Shown here one piece after another: positions 34,565 to 41,758 of a DNA stretch of 54,882 bases. A model generated the notes under the pieces. It was given only the letters and a program-made list of their open reading frames with translations. It had not been told where the DNA came from and ran no database searches. Within the stretch, counting starts at the first letter, position 1. Each line of letters starts with the position of its first letter. This DNA is from Scybalousia_A sp964542225. Its GTDB lineage: Bacteria; Bacteroidota; Bacteroidia; Bacteroidales; P3. The position numbers and the translations under genes were made by a program. Location of the stretch: the NCBI GenBank assembly GCA_964542225.1, contig CAZITO010000007.1, forward strand, positions 1 to 54,882, read 5' to 3'.

Positions 34565-34614
34565 AACTTATCATAACTCATAATAACCTATGCCAATCTA
34601 TAAAAACCCATAAA
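34565..34614 (+). repeat. Five decamers of period 10
   Basis: Exact division into AACTTATCAT, AACTCATAAT, AACCTATGCC, AATCTATAAA and AACCCATAAA. Placed as in copy A, about 25 bases from a CACCC-AAC-GGGTG hairpin (34641-34653). Confidence 0.7.
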
Positions 34615-34633
34615 AAAGTAACGGCTTCACCCT

Positions 34634-34949
34634 TATAAAACACCCAACGGGTGCGGCTTTGCCCTATAAAAACAGACTGAATTTGAGGCAAAAAATATTT
34701 TTCGGGAAATTTAATTGATATACACTAAAAAGCCAAAAAATGGGGTGCTGCCATTGATTATCAACCACTTAACCTTTTTCGAGGGGTCAAAATCGGGCAA
34801 AAATGGTCATTTTCAGCGTTTTCGAGCGGTTTTTTGAGGAAAAAATTTTTTCTTCGCCCGTTTCATAAAAATGAATCGCCGATTCGTTTTTACTGATTAT
34901 CAAGTAGTTATAAGGATAAAATTTGGAAATTTTCTCTTAGGGGTATTTC
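34634..34949 (-). ncRNA. Candidate small RNA transcribed from element copy B
   Basis: Inferred transcript of about 315 nt from the promoter 34956-34987, through the core, to the hairpin CACCC-GTT-GGGTG (34641-34653) followed on the minus strand by TTTTATAA. It runs in the same direction as the cysteine desulfidase gene, so read-through could also feed that gene. Not demonstrated. Confidence 0.38.
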
Positions 34950-35034
34950 TCTATGCAAAGTTACGAAGATTCTACGACCTGACCAAACGCGTGCAAAAAT
35001 TTATTTTGTAACTTATTGATTATCAGTAAACGGA
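34689..35034 (+). repeat. Dispersed intergenic element, copy B
   Basis: Second copy, same strand as copy A. Invariant core 34784-34835; iterons TGATTATCAA at 34755-34764 and 34894-34903, inverted TTGATTATCA at 35016-35025; promoter on minus strand 34956-34987. Compared with copy A it lacks 42 bp in the hairpin block, exactly between two copies of the short repeat CGMCGATTC, leaving only GAATC-GCC-GATTC. It lies between the cysteine desulfidase promoter and a minus-strand terminator. Confidence 0.85.
34956..34987 (-). promoter_or_regulatory. Consensus promoter of element copy B (TTTG-N20-TAACTTTG)
   Basis: -33 TTTG at 34984-34987, -7 TAACTTTG at 34956-34963, spacing 20, as in copies A and C. 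Confidence 0.65.
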
Positions 35035-35083
35035 TTTTCTAAAAATCAGGTGTATTTTGTGTCAAATTGACGTTATATTTTAT

Positions 35084-35125
35084 AAAAAAAAGCGGAGCAA
35101 ACTCCACAAAAAGAGATTGCTCCGC
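35084..35125 (-). terminator. Rho-independent terminator (minus strand)
   Basis: Stem GCGGAGCAA (35092-35100) with TTGCTCCGC (35117-35125), loop 16; on the minus strand it is followed by eight T. It ends transcripts coming from 35266-35655. The 35126-35265 stretch between shows nothing else. Confidence 0.8.
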
Positions 35126-35265
35126 CTTTGTTTTGTCAAAAGAATCAAACCTTTACTTTTTAGAAAAAAGTTTTATTTTTCGTCCCATCTTTGTTTTTAC
35201 TCGTAAAAACCAAACGTTAAAACAAAAGAAAATAATTTTTACGAAGTCCAAAGCAGGACAAAAGT

Positions 35266-35655
35266 CTATATCAATAAAACTCCTATCTGATGTAAAGATT
35301 TGTGTATTCCTAAAATATTTCTCTTATCTTGTTTGAGCGGATAATAATGAGCAGGATTGCAATGTTGCGTAAAAGCCTTGTTTATATTATCACCAAAAGA
35401 ATTTTCAAAAGAAAAATATTTGTTTTCCTTGATGGCAAAAGTCGTTTCGCTTCTCCTGTTATCATTTGCCGTAGCGTTATTCATATCGGCAGAAGAACGA
35501 ATATGGAAAATCAAGGAAGTTGCTATTTTTGTTCTGAGCATAGGACTATTAAAGGAGGTGTAGTGTCTATTGTTACCTGAGTCCAAAACAACGCAAGCAA
35601 ACGTAACAACTACAAAGGCTACCAATAATTTATATGTCTTACTCTCCTTACTCAT
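35266..35655 (-). CDS. Small secreted or membrane-anchored protein, unknown function
   Basis: A 129-residue protein with a basic start and one hydrophobic segment (KLLVAFVVVTFACVVLDSG, residues 8-26), so a signal peptide or anchor, followed by a basic low-complexity part with Asn, His and Ser and no recognisable domain. Support for coding: ATG at 35655 sits directly behind a good promoter (TTG-N20-TAATTTTG at 35665-35695), and a strong minus-strand terminator follows at 35084-35125. No family recognised. Confidence 0.5.
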   Translation of the reverse strand: MSKESKTYKLLVAFVVVTFACVVLDSGNNRHYTSFNSPMLRTKIATSLIFHIRSSADMNNATANDNRRSETTFAIKENKYFSFENSFGDNINKAFTQHCNPAHYYPLKQDKRNILGIHKSLHQIGVLLI

Positions 35656-35664
35656 AGAACTATG

Positions 35665-35695
35665 CAAAATTACTAATATATTTTAATAGTGGCAA
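35665..35695 (-). promoter_or_regulatory. Promoter TTG-N20-TAATTTTG next to the start codon
   Basis: -33 TTG at 35693-35695, -7 TAATTTTG at 35665-35672; the ATG at 35655 begins nine bases after the box, so the mRNA would have almost no leader. Confidence 0.6.
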
Positions 35696-35702
35696 GGTTT
35701 TT

Positions 35703-36041
35703 CTAATTTTTTTTGTTTTTGTGATTTATGGTATCTTTTGAACTCCTTATTATATATATATCTTCGTTATCTTTTTTCATCATATATTTTTCCCTGCCGT
35801 AGCGTTCTATTTCCCTTATATCTTTTTGAAGTTTAAGAGTGTTGAGGCTGTCTTTTTTTATTTCATTTTCCAAATACTCTTTTTTTGCCTTAAGGTCGTT
35901 TCTTTGTTTTCTGAGTTTTAGATAAGAGGGAATATTGTATTGTGATACAAACAACAACAATACAAAAACAGCAGTCGCAATAAAATACTTATTTTTTGCA
36001 ACAATGAGTACTTTTTTAAATGCGGGGTGTAGGTTTTTCAT
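35703..36041 (-). CDS. Septum formation initiator, DivIC/FtsB family
   Basis: A 112-residue bitopic division protein. Short basic N-terminus, one membrane helix (residues 20-37), then a periplasmic coiled coil (LKLRKQRNDLKAKKEYLENE, IKKDSLNTLKLQKDIREIER) and the conserved motif YGREKYMMKKDNEDIYII, in which the REKY/ARExY block is the family hallmark. It acts in the divisome with FtsL and FtsQ. Overlaps the HAD phosphatase gene by four bases. Confidence 0.88.
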   Translation of the reverse strand: MKNLHPAFKKVLIVAKNKYFIATAVFVLLLFVSQYNIPSYLKLRKQRNDLKAKKEYLENEIKKDSLNTLKLQKDIREIERYGREKYMMKKDNEDIYIIRSSKDTINHKNKKN

Positions 36042-36664
36042 ATTATTCCCTTATTAAATATTTCTGTAAGTGTTTGATTATTATCCAACAAATAGGCATT
36101 AAGCCCTGATTGTTTGGCTCCGGATACGTTTTGCGAAGTATCGTCTATAAAGAGAGTTTCGTTTTTGTTTATGTTGGCATCAGCTACGACAAAGTCAAAA
36201 CTTTCCACATCGGGTTTTCTCAAATGTATTTCGTTAGAAAAATATACTTTGTCAAACATCAAATCAAAAACATCATACCCCAAATTATCAAAAAACAATT
36301 TTTTAACACTTTCAATATGTATTTCGTTGGTATTGGAAAAAAGAAATATTTTTTCGTATTTATTTCTCAAAACTTTTAACAATTCAACATCTTTTTTTCT
36401 TACTCCCAATATCATGGAATTCCAAATATAATCAAGGTCTTTATCCTCTGTATTTAGATTTGTTATTTTTCTAACCTCATCTCTAAACCGAGCAGGAGAA
36501 ATAAGCCCTTTCTCAAAATCATCAACCAAAGGTATCTGAGTTTGTTGAGTAAAAAACGACTGCATATCTTTGCAACCAAATTTTTTGAATTCCTCAAAAA
36601 TCTTTTTGTAATCCACATCAAGAATTACTCCTCCCATATCCAAAATCAAATTCTTTATCATCAT
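36038..36664 (-). CDS. HAD-superfamily hydrolase, subfamily IA
   Basis: A 208-residue phosphatase-type HAD protein. Motif I LILDMGGVILDVD gives nucleophile Asp9 but with Gly where the acid/base Asp+2 usually stands (DxGxV), a frequent YihX/epoxide-hydrolase-like variant; motif II FLFSNTNE; motif III Lys in LRKPDVESFDF; motif IV TLFIDDTSQN. A helical cap is present at residues 15-80. Cytoplasmic; substrate unknown. Second-last gene of the thiL-methyltransferase-HAD-divIC operon. Confidence 0.88.
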   Translation of the reverse strand: MMIKNLILDMGGVILDVDYKKIFEEFKKFGCKDMQSFFTQQTQIPLVDDFEKGLISPARFRDEVRKITNLNTEDKDLDYIWNSMILGVRKKDVELLKVLRNKYEKIFLFSNTNEIHIESVKKLFFDNLGYDVFDLMFDKVYFSNEIHLRKPDVESFDFVVADANINKNETLFIDDTSQNVSGAKQSGLNAYLLDNNQTLTEIFNKGII

Positions 36665-36676
36665 TTCAATTATTAA

Positions 36677-37876
36677 TTAGTTGTAAAATTTTCTAAAACT
36701 TTCAGGCAAAAGAGTATTTTGCAGGCTTTTTTGTGAAAACAAATATCTTCCCTCACAAACAAAGCCCAACTCCGCCCAATTTACTTTGTTGAGTTCGAAG
36801 CACATTTCTTTCAAATCCGCTTGTTGATTTTTAGGAAATATTGCCAAAACAGAGCCATCATAATCCTTGCTTTCATGTAGGAAAAAAGGCTCTTTATTTC
36901 TTGTTCTTGTGTTTAGGTATATTCTTTTTTCGTCTGATATATAATGACTTCTACCCCATTGCCACCAATTGTTTTCATCAAAATGCTTTATTTTACGATT
37001 TATCAATTCGTCTTTATAAGACAAAAGATAATTGTTTTTTTCGTTATAAATCATTTTGCGAGTCCGCCCTGTCTTATGAGTATGAGAACAAACAAAGTTG
37101 CGATTGCCATAGTTTTGACTTTCAAATATTTTATCATTACCACTAACCGCTCCCACCTTTACAAAAAACAAATCACTGAAAAGAAAAGGATAATCTTTAT
37201 CTGTAAATAGCAACTGACCATTTGAGCAGATAAATTTCTTATTTGTATTGGTACGGCGAGAAAAATTGCCTTTTTCAAAACGAAATATAATGCAATTCGG
37301 ACTAAAACCTTTGAAAATTCTGCTATCCCCCAAATCAAAAATATCGGTTATAGTACCCAAGGAAAAAATATATTGATTGAGTTTTATGCTTGAAGTCGCT
37401 TTCAAAAAATTTCTTGGAGTAATAAAAATAAGTTCTCCGTGTTGGGTCAAATGATTCAAGCATTTCTCTATAAAAAACAAATACAAATTGCTTCTTTCGT
37501 CAAAAAGCGAAGATTTTAATTTTTCTTTTGTTTGCAAAGGTATGTCTTTGTAACGTACGTATGGAGGATTGCCTATTATGGTATCAAATTTTTCACTTTC
37601 GGAATAGTCAAAAAAATCCATATTCAAAGCACCCTTAGGACAATGTTTTGCATCTATTTCAATACCCACACAAGAAGAAATATTATAAAAAAACGCTCCA
37701 TCTCCGCAAGAAGGCTCCAAAACTCTGCCATAATTTTTGCGTAAAGCAAGCATTTGAGCAACTATATTTGAAGGAGTAAAAACCTGTCCCAACTGCTCAA
37801 TATTTTTGACAGAATTTTCGCTATTGTCAGTTAAATTTGAATAATCGGCAATATTTTTTACTCCACAAAACAACAT
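36677..37876 (-). CDS. Orphan N6-adenine DNA methyltransferase
   Basis: A 399-residue class I SAM-dependent DNA methyltransferase of the M.TaqI/Eco57I type. N-terminal LGQVFTPSNIVAQMLAL and VLEPSCGDGAFFYNI form the SAM site (motif I near residue 55), GIEIDAKHCP follows, and the catalytic motif IV is NPPYVRYKDI near 105; ELIFITPRNFL is motif VI. The rest, from about 215, is a target-recognition domain. No restriction endonuclease gene is adjacent. It lies 30 bases after thiL and 12 bases before the HAD gene, embedded in a housekeeping operon, which suggests a resident regulatory or protective methylase and not a complete R-M system. Confidence 0.88.
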   Translation of the reverse strand: MLFCGVKNIADYSNLTDNSENSVKNIEQLGQVFTPSNIVAQMLALRKNYGRVLEPSCGDGAFFYNISSCVGIEIDAKHCPKGALNMDFFDYSESEKFDTIIGNPPYVRYKDIPLQTKEKLKSSLFDERSNLYLFFIEKCLNHLTQHGELIFITPRNFLKATSSIKLNQYIFSLGTITDIFDLGDSRIFKGFSPNCIIFRFEKGNFSRRTNTNKKFICSNGQLLFTDKDYPFLFSDLFFVKVGAVSGNDKIFESQNYGNRNFVCSHTHKTGRTRKMIYNEKNNYLLSYKDELINRKIKHFDENNWWQWGRSHYISDEKRIYLNTRTRNKEPFFLHESKDYDGSVLAIFPKNQQADLKEMCFELNKVNWAELGFVCEGRYLFSQKSLQNTLLPESFRKFYN

Positions 37877-37906
37877 ACTCCTTTTTCCTACTCTACTTTT
37901 ACCCTC

Positions 37907-38947
37907 TTACTCCTTTTGTTTGAAATGGTTGAAGCCTTGGGCTTTTATATCCATGGTGGTATTTTGAGGAGTTATTAGTTTACAGCCCATACTTTCGTCT
38001 GTTATATAGCCTATTACACTGATATTTTGCTCGTCTTTTATTTTGTCGTAATCTTTTTGGTCTATGGTAAAAAGCAATTCATAGTCCTCGCCTCCGTTTA
38101 GAGCGGCGGTTTCGGGAAGAATTTTAAATTCTTCCAAAGTTTTGGTTGTTTGATAATCTATGGGAATTTTCTCCAAATAAATTTCACACCCCGTTTTACT
38201 TTGCTTGCATAGATGCAAACATTCACTTGCCAAACCGTCCGAAACATCCATCATAGAGGTAGGAATTATTTTCTTTGAGGCAAAAAGTTCTATGGTGCTT
38301 TTTTGCGCTTCGGGTCTTAAATGACGTTGCAAAACATATTCGTAAGGTTTCAAATCCGGTTGAAACTCAGGATTGGCCAAAAAAGTAGCCTTTTCCCTTT
38401 GCAAAACCAATAAACCTGCGTATGCGGCACCAAGATTACCCGTTACACAAACAAGGTCGTTTTTCTTTGCCCCCGAACGTTTTACTATTTTTTCTTTATC
38501 CGCTTGTCCTATAACGGTAATGGAGATAAACATCCCACTTTTGCTACTCGTGGTATCTCCTCCGACCAAATCTACTTTGTATTTTTTGCAAGCCAAACGC
38601 ATACCCTCATACAACTCTTGCAAAGCCTCCAAAGAATATTTGCTACTGACAGACAAAGAAACAACTATTTGCTTCGGCTCTCCATTCATGGCATAAACAT
38701 CGGAAAAATTGCTGACACAAGCCTTGTAACCAAGATGTTTCAACGGAGTATAAACCAAATCAAAATGCACTCCCTCTGCCATAGCATCGGTGGAAACCAA
38801 TATTTGTTTGTCCTTATCACAATCCAATATGGCACAATCATCCCCTACCCCCAACACCGTACTTTGATTATAAATAATATTATCCTTGTTAAGCGTCTCT
38901 ATTAAGCCAAACTCTCCTATTTCTGAAATTAAAGTAAGATTCTCCAT
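37907..38947 (-). CDS. thiL: Thiamine-monophosphate kinase
   Basis: Makes thiamine diphosphate from thiamine monophosphate and ATP. 346 residues of the PurM/AIRS fold: GEFGLIETL, VLGVGDDCAILD, LVSTDAMAEGVHFDL, LGYKACVSNFSDVYAMNGEP, DLVGGDTTSSKSG, VTGNLGAAYAGL, MMDVSDGLASECLHLC and ALNGGEDYELLF, all standard ThiL blocks. The ATG at 38947 is preferred over a TTG at 38959 because it gives the usual N-terminus. A perfect TAACTTTG box lies upstream. It supplies the ThDP cofactor needed for example by KorAB. Confidence 0.95.
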   Translation of the reverse strand: MENLTLISEIGEFGLIETLNKDNIIYNQSTVLGVGDDCAILDCDKDKQILVSTDAMAEGVHFDLVYTPLKHLGYKACVSNFSDVYAMNGEPKQIVVSLSVSSKYSLEALQELYEGMRLACKKYKVDLVGGDTTSSKSGMFISITVIGQADKEKIVKRSGAKKNDLVCVTGNLGAAYAGLLVLQREKATFLANPEFQPDLKPYEYVLQRHLRPEAQKSTIELFASKKIIPTSMMDVSDGLASECLHLCKQSKTGCEIYLEKIPIDYQTTKTLEEFKILPETAALNGGEDYELLFTIDQKDYDKIKDEQNISVIGYITDESMGCKLITPQNTTMDIKAQGFNHFKQKE

Positions 38948-38970
38948 AATTATAAACAAAATAATATTTG

Positions 38971-38978
38971 CAAAGTTA
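38971..38978 (-). promoter_or_regulatory. -7 promoter box for the thiL operon
   Basis: Minus strand TAACTTTG, 24 bases before the thiL ATG at 38947. Confidence 0.5.
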
Positions 38979-39031
38979 CAAAAAAAATGGAATAGCCTAT
39001 TGCAAGCACAAAAACCTCAACATATTCCCAT

Positions 39032-39080
39032 AAAAAAAACAAGAGGACAATTTAATATTAAGTCCTCTTGTTTGATTTTT
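39032..39080 (-). terminator. Terminator of the mmd operon
   Basis: Stem AAACAAGAGGAC (39037-39048) with GTCCTCTTGTTT (39062-39073), followed on the minus strand by eight T; 20 bases after the mmdB stop. A T-run also follows on the plus strand. Confidence 0.85.
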
Positions 39081-39100
39081 TTATAAATTTTTAAAGTGCT

Positions 39101-40297
39101 CTATTTCAAAAACGCAAGCAATATACCTGCGGCAACCGCCGAGCCTATCACACCGGCAACATTAGGTCCCATGGCGTGCATCAAAAGATAATTCTTTTTA
39201 TCATATTCCAAACCAACATTGTTACTTACTCTTGCAGCATCTGGCACGGCACTAACCCCGGAGTTTCCTATAAGAGGGTTGATTTTGTTGCCTTCTTTTA
39301 GGAATAAATTCATAAGTTTTGCAAACAAAACTCCCGTCGTAGTTGCCACTATGAAAGAAAAAGCACCTAAAGCAAATATACCAATACTCTTACCTGTTAG
39401 GAAAGTTGTTGCCTGAGTAGAGCAACCAACCGTAAGACCTATGAGTATGGTGCAAATGTCTATTATGGCATTGGAAGCAGTGTTTGCCAAACGTTTGGTT
39501 ACTCCACTTTCTTTTAGTAAGTTGCCAAAAAACAACATACCCAACAGAGGAATACCCGATGGCACTATGGTACAAGTCAACAGCAAACCTATTATTGGGA
39601 AAACAACCTTTTCCGTTTTGGATACTTGACGAGGAGGTTTCATTCTTATAAGACGCTCCTTCTTTGTGGTCAAGGCTCGCATAATAGGAGGCTGTATAAC
39701 CGGCACAAGAGCCATATAAGAATAAGCCGAAACCGCTATGGCACCCATTAACTCAGGTGCAAGTTGGGAAGAGATAAATATTGCAGTAGGTCCATCAGCA
39801 CCTCCTATAATACCTATTGCACCGGCCTCATTGGGCAAAAAGCCAAGAGCCAAAGCAGCGGTATAAGCACCAAAAATACCGAACTGAGCCGCCGCTCCCA
39901 AAAGCATCAACTTCGGATTGCTCAACAAAGCCGAAAAGTCCGTCATAGCACCTATACCCAGAAATATCAAAGGAGGATACCAACCATTTTGAACACCATG
40001 ATAAAGAATGTTAAGCACAGAACCGCTTTCATAAATACCTATTTTTAAACCTGGAAAGAAAGGAATGTTTCCTATCAACATACCAAAACCTATAGGTATC
40101 AAAAGCATAGGCTCGTACTCTTTGGTTATTGCAAGTGTTATGAAAAAGCAACCTACAAGTATCATTACAAGGTGCCCTATTTCAAAATTTGCAAAAGAAG
40201 TATAGTGGAAAAACTGCACAAGTTGAGAAGAAACGAAATCCAAAAATCCCATCTTCTCTCCCGCAGCCGCTGTTAAATTTACAAATAGTGATAACAT
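39101..40297 (-). CDS. mmdB: Na+-translocating decarboxylase subunit beta (MmdB/OadB)
   Basis: A 398-residue integral membrane subunit that removes the carboxyl group from carboxybiotin and couples this to export of Na+. Typical family segments: ANFEIGHLVMILVGCFFITL, EPMLLIPIGFGMLIGNIPF, IFLGIGAMTDFSALLSNPKL, and the Na+-site region GAIGIIGGADGPTAIFISS, in which the Asp of GGADGPT is the essential carboxylate; later PLIGNSGVSAVPDAARVSN and LLMHAMGPNVAGVIGSA. About ten membrane helices. Last gene of the operon, before a strong terminator. Confidence 0.93.
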   Translation of the reverse strand: MLSLFVNLTAAAGEKMGFLDFVSSQLVQFFHYTSFANFEIGHLVMILVGCFFITLAITKEYEPMLLIPIGFGMLIGNIPFFPGLKIGIYESGSVLNILYHGVQNGWYPPLIFLGIGAMTDFSALLSNPKLMLLGAAAQFGIFGAYTAALALGFLPNEAGAIGIIGGADGPTAIFISSQLAPELMGAIAVSAYSYMALVPVIQPPIMRALTTKKERLIRMKPPRQVSKTEKVVFPIIGLLLTCTIVPSGIPLLGMLFFGNLLKESGVTKRLANTASNAIIDICTILIGLTVGCSTQATTFLTGKSIGIFALGAFSFIVATTTGVLFAKLMNLFLKEGNKINPLIGNSGVSAVPDAARVSNNVGLEYDKKNYLLMHAMGPNVAGVIGSAVAAGILLAFLK

Positions 40298-40311
40298 AAC
40301 TCCATTCCTCC

Positions 40312-40755
40312 CTACTCTATGGTTACCAAAACATCGCCTTCCATGATAACATCACCCTTTCTCACTCCTATGGATTTGATAACTCCGTCTCTATCTGCAT
40401 CTATTTGATTTTCCATTTTCATGGCTTCCAAAAGTATAAGTTTCTGCCCTGATTTTACAGTATCTCCTACATTGACAAAAACGTCTAATATAGTACCCGG
40501 CAAAGGTGATTTTATACTATTTGCTCCGGAGGAAGCAGGCTTTGGAGTAACCTTTTCGGTGTTTTGTGTTATTGATGGTGAAGGAGAAGCCTGACGATTA
40601 GCTAAAACAACTTTTTTTGGCGTTTGTTTTATTTCTTTATCAACCTCCACTTGATAAGGTGTGCCGTTAAGTTCCAATTCTATTGTCTGTCCTTCAACAC
40701 TTTTTATATCAACAGAATAATTTGTACCGTGTATTTTGAATTTATAACTTTTCAT
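40312..40755 (-). CDS. mmdC: Biotin carboxyl carrier subunit (MmdC-like)
   Basis: A 147-residue carrier. Residues 1-45 form a small beta domain, 50-75 a Pro/Ala/Thr-rich flexible linker, and 80-147 a biotinyl domain with the site EAMKMEN, biotin-accepting Lys113, and flanking IKSPLPGTILDVFVNVGDTV and GVRKGDVIMEGDVLV. It shuttles the carboxyl group from the MmdA active site to MmdB. Lies 14 bases upstream of mmdB and 17 bases after the OadG-like gene. Confidence 0.92.
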   Translation of the reverse strand: MKSYKFKIHGTNYSVDIKSVEGQTIELELNGTPYQVEVDKEIKQTPKKVVLANRQASPSPSITQNTEKVTPKPASSGANSIKSPLPGTILDVFVNVGDTVKSGQKLILLEAMKMENQIDADRDGVIKSIGVRKGDVIMEGDVLVTIE

Positions 40756-40772
40756 TTCTTTATTTCTGTGTT

Positions 40773-41744
40773 TTAGGGTCTTTTGTAAACATTCATATTA
40801 TACATTTTACTGCTCCAAGGCGAGTACCTTCTATTTACCTCCGTAATGGTTAATATGGTATTTTCCTCATCGTGCAGTTCTTCGTTATACATATATATAG
40901 CGGCTGCAATAGCAGCAAATTCATCTCCGGTTATGTATTTCTTCTTATCTTCTACGATAGGGAGATTTGCCTCAACTCCTTTGTCCGAAGTGGTCTTATT
41001 TTTCTTTTTTTCTTGGAATTTCATAAGAGTTTTTGCAAAGCCCATAAGTATGATAGAAATAATAATAAGAGCAAAAAATACCGTACACATTGCTATCATG
41101 GTCAAGCCCAAACCATATGGGTCATGCTCTTGAATTTGCTCTGATTTTCTCGGTATCTTATATATCTTATAACTTGCCTTATTGGTAGAAACAGTATCTA
41201 TATTGATATTCTTAAACCCCTTGGCTACATCTATGGAAAAGACGTTGAAACCAGAAGGATTAAGACCTGCCACATAAAGACGCTTGTTTATCTTATCAAA
41301 AGAAAAAGCCGTTGCCGCACCGGCAAACTTATTGGACATTTTGACAACATTGCCCTCCATATCCAAAACTCCTATATAAGAAGAATCTCTATTGGAAGCG
41401 AGAAAAACAATATTGTTATCATACAAGGCAACACTCATTGGCTTGTAAATAAACTGCACATCGTGTCTGCCTACTTGTTGGTCTACCAAAAAAGCATTGG
41501 TTATCTCATAACCGTCTGCCGTACGATTCAATATGACTATTGTATTTTCCGGCGTGTCTATGACCACCATCTGCTGAGTTTTGGAATCCACTGCAAAGGT
41601 CTGCGGTATCAAAGGGTCTTCAAAAGCATTGCTTTCCACTTGTTGCACACAATTAGCCTCATGCGAGGTTTGTTGTGCAAATGAAACAAACCCCAACAAC
41701 ACCAAACCAAATGCAAGGAATACCTTTTTTATATTCTTTTTCAT
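40773..41744 (-). CDS. OadG-family subunit with large N-terminal periplasmic domain
   Basis: A 323-residue protein. Residues 1-24 are a signal peptide (LLGFVSFAQQ). Residues 25-205 form a beta-rich domain with propeller-like repeats (MVVIDTPENTIVILNRTADG, YKPMSVALYDNNIVFLASNR, DSSYIGVLDMEG, KINKRLYVAGLNPSGFNVFS). Around residues 212-240 is a membrane helix (GLTMIAMCTVFFALIIISII) followed by a charged tail, as in the gamma subunit of oxaloacetate/methylmalonyl-CoA decarboxylases, which binds Zn2+ and assembles the complex. Standard OadG is about 85 residues, so most of this protein is an extra exported domain. It is encoded between mmdA and mmdC. Confidence 0.82.
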   Translation of the reverse strand: MKKNIKKVFLAFGLVLLGFVSFAQQTSHEANCVQQVESNAFEDPLIPQTFAVDSKTQQMVVIDTPENTIVILNRTADGYEITNAFLVDQQVGRHDVQFIYKPMSVALYDNNIVFLASNRDSSYIGVLDMEGNVVKMSNKFAGAATAFSFDKINKRLYVAGLNPSGFNVFSIDVAKGFKNINIDTVSTNKASYKIYKIPRKSEQIQEHDPYGLGLTMIAMCTVFFALIIISIILMGFAKTLMKFQEKKKNKTTSDKGVEANLPIVEDKKKYITGDEFAAIAAAIYMYNEELHDEENTILTITEVNRRYSPWSSKMYNMNVYKRP

Positions 41745-41758
41745 TGGGTTATATTTTT

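Noticed and set aside
35067..35336. Plus-strand 89-codon frame
   Set aside because: It runs through a strong terminator hairpin, is low-complexity Lys/Phe/Ser, and overlaps a minus-strand gene with a better promoter.
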